Assembly: GCA_913048385.1 (NCBI GenBank)
Contig: CAJWVZ010000024.1
Coordinates: forward strand, 1 to 35,824
Direction: 5' to 3'
DNA: 35,824 nucleotides
From: an uncultured Gammaproteobacteria bacterium
Lineage (GTDB): Bacteria > Pseudomonadota > Gammaproteobacteria > Pseudomonadales > Pseudohongiellaceae
A program made the translations under genes and the position numbers. Shown here one piece after another: positions 24,456-31,908 of this stretch (its first letter is position 1; each line of letters starts with the position of its first letter). The notes under the pieces were generated by a model. The model was not told the origin of the DNA. It did no database searches and saw only the letters and a program-made list of their open reading frames with translations.

Positions 24456-25586
24456 CTATTCGATTTCCAAAGGGGCGTAGTAAGTTCCGCCAGCACCTTC
24501 TACTCGCTCCCGTCTTTCATTCCACTCTGGACCAGCCGAGCCACCATCTTCGTATTGTAAATCTTGGCGCAAATAGTTCCAGCTATCGGGGTCTAGTTGT
24601 TGCGCTAAGGTCCAGTATTGCTCGGCTTTTTCGTCATTATTGTTAGTGAAGTAATAAGAGCCGAGTCGAAAGGCGGGTTGAGCCATTTCTGCCTCAGGCG
24701 TGCGCTGGAAAATATTATCCTGTACTTTTTCGCTATCCCAAACATATTGACTCTCCGCGCCATTAGCGACCCAATCTCGTACGATGGGGACATAGTCGTC
24801 AGTGCCCCACGCACCATCAAAATATGTTTTTGCGTAGGTACCTTCATTTATTCGGGCAATTTTACCGGCTTCGTCGATCCAAACGCCCGAGGGCACATTT
24901 AACAAATTATAGAGGGAGCTGATGTGGTGATTTACATCAATAATCGAAGTGTAAGTTACGTTTGCATTATCAAAAATCGCACCGGCTGCGGCTTCGCCGC
25001 CCGTATCTTGCGCAACAGAAATAATCTCGAAGGTATCTGATTTGAGCTCGTCGTAAATGGCTTGCCACACGGGCACGTCTAAACGACATCCTCACCAAGA
25101 GGCCCAAGTCAGGAGTAATACTTTCTTACCTCTAAAATCTGAGAGCCTTACAATGTTTCCATCGCGGTCTGGCAGCTCAAAATCGGGCGCTTCACCGGCG
25201 TTAAAAAACGACTGGCGTTCAAGCGGCATTGTGCCGAAGCTCCAAACCCCATCGCCATAGTCAGTCATGTAAGCCTGCTGTAATTTATCTGCGAGCCCAG
25301 TAACATTAAACCACCCTTGGTTTGAGCGAGTGACGAACATATCGCTGTCCCTGTCTTGGAGGACCGGTATGCATAGCTCATCCAGACAGGCGCCCTGAGG
25401 CTTCAACACGAAATCGTTTATTCGAGTCAAATCTTCTGGCTTTACCCACAACTCTGTTGCATCAGGTAGGGTTTGATCGACTTCGGTTACACGCTCGTTG
25501 TACAACACCACCGCGCTCTGCGCGTTGGCTACGCTACTGAACAGCAGGGCGTTGAGCACTAAGCCTATGTTTTTATAACTCTTCAT
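24456..25586 (-). CDS. Periplasmic thioredoxin-fold protein with in-frame UGA at active site; candidate selenoprotein
   Basis: Read through a single TGA (25094-25092), this is one 376-residue protein. It has a signal peptide (1 to about 22, ending VANAQ), an N-terminal domain with a C-x4-C pair (GACLDELCIP), a redoxin start (APDFELPDRDGNIVRLSDFRGKKVLLLTWASW), then UGA, then GCRLDVPVWQAIYDEL. The thioredoxin fold continues through IISVAQDTGG and the cis-Pro region VPSGVWIDEAGKI. A TPR-like C-terminus (AFRLGSYYFTNNNDEKAEQYW) follows. In Cys relatives the UGA position is the first Cys of a Cys-Gly-Cys motif after WASW, so Sec165 gives U-G-C. The two open halves are exactly in frame with no other lesion. 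The start is ATG 25586, with GGAG nine bases upstream; the TTG at 25604 is not needed. The alternative is a one-base nonsense change or a sequencing error. Confidence 0.75.
25063..25094 (-). promoter_or_regulatory. Candidate bacterial SECIS element after the UGA
   Basis: On the minus strand, 20 bases after the UGA, UGCC (25075-25072) pairs with GGCA (25066-25063) around the loop CGUGU, which has a G at its second position. That distance and the loop G agree with what is known of bacterial SECIS elements. A competing hairpin (AUGUC/GACGU, loop GUUUA, 25089-25075) starts nearer the UGA. The stems are short, so this is suggestive only. Confidence 0.35.
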
Positions 25587-25790
25587 AACAGCTTTCTCCC
25601 GCAAAGCGACCCGTTATTGGGTCGAGAATAATAATGCACGTAAGGCGATTGTGCCATTTTTGTTTCGCTTTTAGCATATTTAATTATACGCTGTATCCTT
25701 ATGCGATGGTTTGATAAGTGAGAATAGTTTCCTTACACAACTATAAAGATTACTCTGAACGTAACCCTTCATATCGATGCAGGCTTCAAC

Positions 25791-27959
25791 ATGAAATTAC
25801 ATGTAAATTTACTTTTATTTTTGCTCTTGATCTTAACAAGTTGTTCAGACTCAAACAGAGCCAGTGAGCAGGGACGGTTTTTTGTGAGTACGGAATCGGT
25901 AGAGGAGACGATAGTGTCAACGGGCAATCCTTTCTTTTCTGACAGCACTTTAGATCTCGGTTATCCAAGATTTGATCAGATAAAGAACGAACATTATGAA
26001 CCCGCGTTCAAACAGGGTATAGACAATCATCTAACTGAAGTTGAAATGATTGCGTCACAACTAGAGGAGCCGACTTTTGAGAATACAATCGTTGCCTTGG
26101 AGACATCAGGACAACTTTATAACGCTGTCGCGAGTGTTTTTTTCGCACTGTCCAGCGCCCACACAAATGATGAGATTTTAGATCTTCAGCAGAGGCTTGC
26201 ACCAAGGTTAGCGAGTTATGAAGACTCCATAATGCTCAATCGTAGATTGTTTGAGCGAATTAGTGATTTATATGAGAGACGGAGTGCCTTAGGTCTGAGT
26301 GATGAATCGATTAGGTTGCTTGAGAAGACATATAAAGATTTTGTTAGGGCTGGAGCAGCGTTAGATGTAGATCAACAAGATAGGATGAAAGGGCTTAACG
26401 CAGAAATAGCTGTGCTGGAGACAAATTTTAGACAAAATATTTTAAGTGAGGTCAATGACCTTTCGATCGTTGTTGATTCACGTGAAGAACTAGCCGGGTT
26501 GAGTGAGTCGCGAATTGATGCGGCATCTAAAGAAGCAGTCGACAGGGGGAGGGAAGGGCAGTTCGTTATTCCGTTATTAAATACGAGCGGTCAACCGGCG
26601 CTGGCACAATTACAAAACAGGGATTTGAGAGAACGTATTCACAAAGCTTCTCTGTCCCGTGGTCATCGCGGAGGAGAGTTTGATAATCGAGGAGTCTTAT
26701 CAGCCGTATTAGAAAAGCGTGCGGCACGAGCTAAATTGCTTGGGTACGAAAATCATGCCGAATATATCTTGGAGAATCAAACGGCTCTGACGGTTGAAGC
26801 GGTCAACGAAAGACTATCGCAGCTAGCCTCATCAGCTCTCATAAATGTTTCAGAAGAGTTTGCAGGTCTCCAAGACATGATAATTGATGATGGGCGAGAT
26901 TTTGAACTGGCGTCGTGGGATTGGGACTTTTACTCGGAGAGGCTAAGAGTTCAGCGCTTTGATTTCGATGCTGATGACCTTAGCCCTTATCTTGAGTTAA
27001 ATAGCGTTCTTCAGAGAGGGGTCTTTTATGCGGCTGAAAACCTCTTTGGAATAACGTTTCAAGAAAGATTTGATCTGCCGGTCTATCAGGACGATGTTCG
27101 GGTTTTTGAAGTCTACGACGTTAATGGAGAGACTCTAGCGCTTTTTATTGCTGATTTTTATGCCCGTCCGAGTAAACGCGGGGGCGCTTGGATGAATGCG
27201 TATATCTCCCAGAGTCACCTCTTAGGAACTAAACCGGTAATTGCAAATCATTTAAATATTACCAAGCCGACGAGTGGACAGCCGACACTATTAACTTTTG
27301 ATGAAGTAACCACGATGTTTCATGAGTTTGGGCATGCGCTTCACGGCATGTTTTCTTCGGTAGAGTTCCCATCTTTTTCCGGGACAAGAGTTCCGAGAGA
27401 CTTTGTGGAGTTTCCCAGTCAAGTTAACGAAATGTGGGCTATTTGGCCGGAAGTTTTAGAGAACTATGCGGTGCATCATCGAACGGGGGAGTCGATGCCA
27501 GCAGAGCTTCTCGATAAAGTCTTGGCCACACAGACTTTTAATCAAGGCTTTTCGACCTTGGAGTACCTGTCAGCTTCGATCATTGATCAAGCGCTTCATC
27601 AGCTCGATCAAGAGGATATTCCAAGTGCGGCTGAAATTATGAACTTTGAATCAAACACATTAAAAGAATTTGGGCTTATGTTGCCGTCCGTGCCTCCTCG
27701 TTACCGCTCGACATATTTTAGTCACATTATGGGCGGGTATTCTGCCGGGTATTACTCCTATATCTGGAGCGAGGTCTTGGATGCGGATACAGTTGATTGG
27801 TTTAAAGAGAATGGAGGACTGAGTCGGAGTAACGGCGATCGTTTTAGAACAAAATTGTTGTCGAAGGGGGGTAGTAAGGATGCCATGGCTTTGTATCGGG
27901 ATTTTGCGGGGAGAAATGCTAGCATCGGTCCACTGTTGGATCGTCGAGGATTAAGATAG
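25791..27959 (+). CDS. M3-family metallopeptidase (peptidyl-dipeptidase Dcp-like), lipoprotein
   Basis: A zinc oligopeptidase of the M3 family (thimet/Dcp group), 722 residues, that trims short peptides. The zinc site is H511-E-F-G-H515 (TMFHEFGHALHGMF), and the third ligand is E540 in DFVEFPSQ. Other family blocks are ARPSKRGGAWM, TTYS-like SFSGTRVPRDFV, and FSHIMGGYSAGYYSYIW near the C-terminus. E. coli Dcp is cytoplasmic or periplasmic, but here residues 1-18 form a lipoprotein signal with lipobox ILTSC (C18). The mature enzyme is therefore probably membrane-anchored in the periplasm, a layout common in marine Gammaproteobacteria. It is divergent from the thioredoxin-like gene (about 200 bp gap). 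It probably feeds amino-acid or dipeptide uptake. Confidence 0.93.
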   Translation: MKLHVNLLLFLLLILTSCSDSNRASEQGRFFVSTESVEETIVSTGNPFFSDSTLDLGYPRFDQIKNEHYEPAFKQGIDNHLTEVEMIASQLEEPTFENTIVALETSGQLYNAVASVFFALSSAHTNDEILDLQQRLAPRLASYEDSIMLNRRLFERISDLYERRSALGLSDESIRLLEKTYKDFVRAGAALDVDQQDRMKGLNAEIAVLETNFRQNILSEVNDLSIVVDSREELAGLSESRIDAASKEAVDRGREGQFVIPLLNTSGQPALAQLQNRDLRERIHKASLSRGHRGGEFDNRGVLSAVLEKRAARAKLLGYENHAEYILENQTALTVEAVNERLSQLASSALINVSEEFAGLQDMIIDDGRDFELASWDWDFYSERLRVQRFDFDADDLSPYLELNSVLQRGVFYAAENLFGITFQERFDLPVYQDDVRVFEVYDVNGETLALFIADFYARPSKRGGAWMNAYISQSHLLGTKPVIANHLNITKPTSGQPTLLTFDEVTTMFHEFGHALHGMFSSVEFPSFSGTRVPRDFVEFPSQVNEMWAIWPEVLENYAVHHRTGESMPAELLDKVLATQTFNQGFSTLEYLSASIIDQALHQLDQEDIPSAAEIMNFESNTLKEFGLMLPSVPPRYRSTYFSHIMGGYSAGYYSYIWSEVLDADTVDWFKENGGLSRSNGDRFRTKLLSKGGSKDAMALYRDFAGRNASIGPLLDRRGLR

Positions 27960-28018
27960 CGTTTCTCCATTAATGATTTTAAATCTACCGGCGTCACTTC
28001 TTGCAGTAACCTTTAATG

Positions 28019-28633
28019 CTACTCTTCCTCCCTGTACGCTTCTACAGATATCAAATTCATAGCAAACGGACCGTCGGTTTTGTCGTACTGGTATAATGCA
28101 AATTCTTTGATTTGACTGGTATCAATTTCGGGCCCATCTAGCTTAAAACCGCGAAATTGAGGGAAAAATTTCGTAAAAGGGATATCGATGGTTTCCGTTT
28201 CCCCCACCATCGTTTCGAAATCAGCCCAATAATTGACGCGTCGACCACGCCACCGGGCATCTGTTTGAACCCCCCAAGTGTAGCGACGCCCATCCGCCTT
28301 CACCTTGACTCTGATGCCGGTGTAGGCCGACAAATCTAACGTTAGGGATCGTGTGCGAATCGAGCTGAATCCGCCTCCATCGGTATTGGTGTTTCCAGAA
28401 AAAAATAGCTCTCCCTGTGCAATATCAAAACCACCCTCGCTTTTTCCGCCCATCACATTATCATTCTGTACGTACCAGCCAAAATCAGTGCTATCTCCGT
28501 TGAAGCTTGTTAGGGGTAGGGTGTCCAATTGGTCAGCCTCCGAGAAACTCAGTGGTGCGAGTAGTAGGCAGAATAAAGCTGCGTTCCAACGCACAGCAAC
28601 GCGGTGTAAAAAATGTTTTAGATGATTTGTCAT
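28019..28633 (-). CDS. Exported CIA30-domain protein
   Basis: A 204-residue protein with a long signal peptide (hydrophobic core AALFCLLLAPLSFS, about residues 18-31). The mature part matches the CIA30 domain (complex I intermediate-associated protein 30 family), a jelly-roll-like beta fold. Its signature is DNVMGGKSEGGF, followed by GGFSSIRTRSLTLDLSAYTGIRVKVKADGRRYTW and the closing FALYQYDKTDGPFAMNLISVEAY. In bacteria these exported forms have no known enzymatic role; carbohydrate binding has been suggested from the fold. It converges on the M3 peptidase and is divergent from the hypothetical gene at 28770. No clear ribosome site is visible. Confidence 0.85.
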   Translation of the reverse strand: MTNHLKHFLHRVAVRWNAALFCLLLAPLSFSEADQLDTLPLTSFNGDSTDFGWYVQNDNVMGGKSEGGFDIAQGELFFSGNTNTDGGGFSSIRTRSLTLDLSAYTGIRVKVKADGRRYTWGVQTDARWRGRRVNYWADFETMVGETETIDIPFTKFFPQFRGFKLDGPEIDTSQIKEFALYQYDKTDGPFAMNLISVEAYREEE

Positions 28634-28769
28634 ACTGACATTACACTTCTTTTAGGGTGTTTGGTTCAGTTTTTGATAGGGGAGAACAAAGATAACCGTT
28701 ATTGAGAAGCATGGTCGTTTGCTTTACAGTTTCCCTAGTCTGTTCTGTGAATATCGATGGCAGTAACTT

Positions 28770-29276
28770 ATGGTTGTTAAGCTACACCTGTATTTAGCGA
28801 TACTTTGCCTCGTTACCTTGAGTACATTGGGTGTAGCTCAGCCCGCAACTTTTGAGAACAATATATTTAAAATTCCACAGGGTGCGGCCTTGATTAAGGG
28901 TGAAGCGCTTTATTACAGTGATATTCAGATGGCGCAGGATGGTGAGGGGAATTTCACGTTAATAGGAGCGAAGCGAAGCTCATTAGCCTATGTGGATAGT
29001 GTTTCCGTCATTCTTACTAAGTCGCTTCCTCCTTTGGTGAGTTTGTTTGTTCGGGGAAATAAATCAATACCCTGTGTAGAATTGCAACCGCCTGCGATAT
29101 TCAAGAGCAGTTCCGCTTTCACCGTTGCTCTGGCTGAGACAAGTCCGGATCCTGCAGAAATATGCATACAGATGTTGGCCCCTTTCGAAACGCAAATTCC
29201 TTTAGATATAACGGGGTTGGAATCAGGGACTTATTCGGTGAACGTCAACGGCACAAAAAGTACTTTTACATTTTAA
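28770..29276 (+). CDS. Secreted hypothetical protein (168 aa)
   Basis: A protein with a Sec signal peptide (1 to about 23, ending GVAQP) and an all-beta mature part. The closing block, LDITGLESGTYSVNVNGTKSTFTF, is a pattern often seen at the end of small secreted beta-sandwich proteins (GTY-x-V-x-V-NG). The middle has a Cys in SIPCVELQPP and another in PAEICIQML, which may pair in the periplasm. No ribosome site is obvious before ATG 28770. It is convergent with the RRM gene. I do not recognise the family, and no function is proposed. Confidence 0.65.
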   Translation: MVVKLHLYLAILCLVTLSTLGVAQPATFENNIFKIPQGAALIKGEALYYSDIQMAQDGEGNFTLIGAKRSSLAYVDSVSVILTKSLPPLVSLFVRGNKSIPCVELQPPAIFKSSSAFTVALAETSPDPAEICIQMLAPFETQIPLDITGLESGTYSVNVNGTKSTFTF

Positions 29277-29350
29277 TGGGGCGCCCAGATCTTTGTGGGG
29301 TTGCGGCCACATGTAAAGGTCAGCCGCGTTGTAATTCGATCGACTCTTGA

Positions 29351-29602
29351 TTACTTTTCGGTTTTTTTGACCCGAATTTTATGTCCGTCAACATCCTTAC
29401 CGTTTAAATTCTTGGCCGCTGCCTTTGCGTCGCCCGGCTTGGGCATCTCGACAAAGGCGAAGCCTTTTGAGCTGCCTGATTTTTGATCCAATACCAGCGA
29501 GCAGGATTGAACAGCACCAAAAAATTCGAACATAGCCTTGAGATTTTCTTCACTCGTGCTGCGTGCTAAGTTTCTTACTAGCAGTTTCATTCCGTTATCC
29601 AT
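29351..29602 (-). CDS. Small RRM-domain RNA-binding protein
   Basis: A single RNA recognition motif of about 80 residues. RNP2 is KLLVRNL (residues 6-12) and RNP1 is KGFAFVEM (about 46-53), with the expected beta-alpha-beta-beta-alpha-beta order and the usual Lys-rich end (HKIRVKKTEK). Single-RRM proteins in cyanobacteria and Gammaproteobacteria are often induced in the cold and bind RNA. RNP2 lacks an aromatic in the Leu-Val positions, while RNP1 keeps two Phe. The start may be ATG 29602 or the internal ATG 29590, the latter with GGA eight bases upstream. The 131-bp gap to the MBL-fold gene upstream probably holds its own promoter and a leader. Confidence 0.88.
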   Translation of the reverse strand: MDNGMKLLVRNLARSTSEENLKAMFEFFGAVQSCSLVLDQKSGSSKGFAFVEMPKPGDAKAAAKNLNGKDVDGHKIRVKKTEK

Positions 29603-29733
29603 TCTTTGTAATTATTAAGATTCTTGTGTGTGTTCAGCGACTGGCTTTGGGTCTCGAACGCGCGGGGGCTCAAAGTTTTCCAGTGAGATCTACAGGATTA
29701 ATTATACAGAAACGGATGAACTGTTCGCTAATC

Positions 29734-30678
29734 TTATCGATACCCAGACTCTACTGCGGCGCCCATTCTTCTTCTATCATTTCGCCAATCTGGAAATTTT
29801 TGACTAAGAACTGAAGTCAATTCTTTCGTAGCTTGTGATTTTGAAAATCCTGATGCGTGATACTCGAGTAATGCCCCCGATATTTCAGAAATTAAGGTGT
29901 CCCATGTATCGATTAGCGTTTGATTTCCAATATCGCCATGAGAGCCGACGATAATTTGCGGGGAGAGTTTAGCGATTCGTGTTATCGCAGTTTTCCATGA
30001 TCCAAACGTTGAGTGTTGCTGATCTATTGATGGCATTATACCACCCATCACTACGTCCCCTGTAAACAAAACGTGCTCCTCTTCAATAAAAATGATTGAG
30101 TCGCCTTCGGTGTGGAGGGGCCCGACTGATGTAAGTTGGGCCGTTAGACCACCGAGATCTAGTTTGTAATTATCGTCATAAAGTATGTCGGGGATCGGGT
30201 AGGGCGCATTGTTGATCAGTTCGCGGTTCGCAGCGGACTGGCGCGAAAACTGGTTCTTGATCCTGTCTCCAGCTTGCATCTCTTGATTCTGTTTTTCTGA
30301 GGCTATAAATATGGCGTCGTTGCCAATGCCCTCGACACCGAGAGAATGCTCTGGATGGTAGTGTGTAATCGTTGTGTATATCGTTTTATCTTCTCTCAGT
30401 TCTTTTATTGTCTCAAAAACCCTAGAGCCATTTTCAATTCCCAAGCCAGTATCGACAATCAAAATGGCTGTGTTACCAACGACAATGCCAATGTTCGGCA
30501 CTAGCCTTACAAAATTATCTGGAATTACATATACACTTTCAGTAATTTTGCGCATCAACTCTGGTCTCACAATAGGTCCTTCGGAGTCAGAGGATTGAGC
30601 GTTAATAGCCGTGCTGAGAGCTAGTAATATCCCAAACGGTAGAGCCAAATTAATCGGATATTTCGCCATAAGATTCAC
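29734..30678 (-). CDS. Exported MBL-fold metallo-hydrolase
   Basis: A metallo-beta-lactamase-fold protein of 314 residues with a signal peptide (about 1-27, ending AINAQ). The metal ligands are visible: H106-Y-H108-P-E110-H111 (ITHYHPEHSLG), a His in GPLHTEGDS, and the Asp in LFTGDVV, followed by GSHGD. In the usual H-x-H-x-D-H motif the fifth residue is Asp; here it is Glu (E110), which changes the second metal site. The nearest relatives are exported MBL proteins of the B3-like/quinoprotein-relay type rather than true beta-lactamases. A role in beta-lactam resistance should not be assumed. It has its own promoter region upstream (30679-30885), shared divergently with the crotonase gene. Confidence 0.88.
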   Translation of the reverse strand: MNLMAKYPINLALPFGILLALSTAINAQSSDSEGPIVRPELMRKITESVYVIPDNFVRLVPNIGIVVGNTAILIVDTGLGIENGSRVFETIKELREDKTIYTTITHYHPEHSLGVEGIGNDAIFIASEKQNQEMQAGDRIKNQFSRQSAANRELINNAPYPIPDILYDDNYKLDLGGLTAQLTSVGPLHTEGDSIIFIEEEHVLFTGDVVMGGIMPSIDQQHSTFGSWKTAITRIAKLSPQIIVGSHGDIGNQTLIDTWDTLISEISGALLEYHASGFSKSQATKELTSVLSQKFPDWRNDRRRMGAAVESGYR

Positions 30679-30885
30679 CCATCTATTAAAAAAAACTTCT
30701 TCTTGTACGGTAAAAGTAGCAATATCCCTCTTGAGGTTTGGAGAATAGGTTTCCCTATATCACCAAGCATCTTAAAGTGGCGTCGAGTCTTATTCTCGTC
30801 TTAATAATAGCGAAAAGAGGATGGTTGCCGGATCGGGGCCAGGGTGATCGAAGTCAATTAGGCAACGAGTCAAAACAAAAGGAAA

Positions 30886-31680
30886 ATGCGAGTGCCGAAA
30901 TCAGATTATAAGACCCTCAATTATTCAGTCGAATCAGGGATAGCAAGAATAGAACTAGATAGCCCTCCCTTAAATTTGATCACTGAAGAGTCAACCCTTG
31001 AATATCACTCGGCGCTTCGTGCCGCAAATGATGATGAGACAGCACGTGTTCTTATTCTTAGTGGCGCGGGTAAAGGCCTTTCAGCTGGTGTTGATCTGAA
31101 ATACTTAATGCAATTTGAAAGTGTGGATATGGAGCGGTTTTTACGGCTGTTTTATGTCGAAACATTGAAGATAGTGCGCGATCTTTCCATTCCAGTGATA
31201 GCTGAGGTGCACGGCTACGTGAGGGAAGGCGCCTGCACATTAGCCTTTGCGTGCGACATGATTATCGCAGCGGATGATGCCGACTTTGGTTACCCTGGAG
31301 TGCCAAACCTTGCTGGTCCTCCGGGCATGCATGTATGGTTTTTACAACGCCTAATCGGCCGAATGAGAGCCGCTGAGCTTATCTTCACCGGCGATGCTAT
31401 ATCCGCACAGGAAGCCTATCAGCTTGGATTGATTACGAAAGTCGTGCCGCGCATTAGACTCGCGAGCGCGGTCGAAGAGCTGGCTCTAAAACTCTGCCAG
31501 ATGTCGCCCTTGGCACTTAGACGAACTCGCGATCTCATGTATCAGATGGAAGACATGCCATTTAAAGAAGTTCCTGAGGCAGCATTGAAAGCTCTTTCTG
31601 CGACCTTTGACAGTCAAGACGGTAAAGAAGCGAAAGCTGCGTTTATCGAGAAGCGTAAACCAAAATGGACGGGACGTTAG
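30886..31680 (+). CDS. Crotonase-fold enoyl-CoA hydratase/isomerase homologue lacking both usual Glu
   Basis: A 264-residue crotonase-superfamily protein. Family blocks are SPPLNLIT, VLILSGAGKGLSAGVDLKYL (oxyanion-hole strand), IAEVHGYVREGACTLAFACDMIIAADDADFGYPGV, LIGRMRAAELIFTGDAISAQEAYQLGLI and the CoA-side C-terminus. In enoyl-CoA hydratases two Glu do the water addition. The residue aligned with the first is T118 (GACTLA), and with the second G138 (GYPGVPN). Hydratase activity is therefore doubtful. Related crotonases act as isomerases, hydrolases, dehalogenases or decarboxylases with other residues. AGGA lies four to five bases before ATG 30886. The gene stands alone, divergent from the MBL gene. 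The GST/CaiB operon is about 19 kb away, so no link is implied. Confidence 0.85.
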   Translation: MRVPKSDYKTLNYSVESGIARIELDSPPLNLITEESTLEYHSALRAANDDETARVLILSGAGKGLSAGVDLKYLMQFESVDMERFLRLFYVETLKIVRDLSIPVIAEVHGYVREGACTLAFACDMIIAADDADFGYPGVPNLAGPPGMHVWFLQRLIGRMRAAELIFTGDAISAQEAYQLGLITKVVPRIRLASAVEELALKLCQMSPLALRRTRDLMYQMEDMPFKEVPEAALKALSATFDSQDGKEAKAAFIEKRKPKWTGR

Positions 31681-31908
31681 ATAAACTAACCGGTATTTGC
31701 ATTTTGAGGTTGGCGGTGGGCTGGTCTCAAGCAAATTTTGTTTGCGTATATTTGTGGTGTCACGCCATCAGAGGTCATCAGGTCTTTTCTTTTATATGGT
31801 AAAAAACTGTTGTATAACCATTACGAAATAGAATCGCCATCAGAATAAGGCTCTATTATCGGAGCAATAAAATGGATAGTTCAAATAATAAGAAGTGGAG
31901 ATGTGACC

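Noticed and set aside
24456-25604. Two separate genes (a 170-aa redoxin fragment and a 206-aa fragment)
   Set aside because: The halves are in one frame, the break is a single TGA inside the active-site motif, and the second half has no ribosome site. One read-through gene explains it better.
29734-30678. Beta-lactam resistance gene
   Set aside because: The MBL fold alone does not imply beta-lactamase activity. The protein has HxHxEH and resembles exported MBL proteins of other roles.
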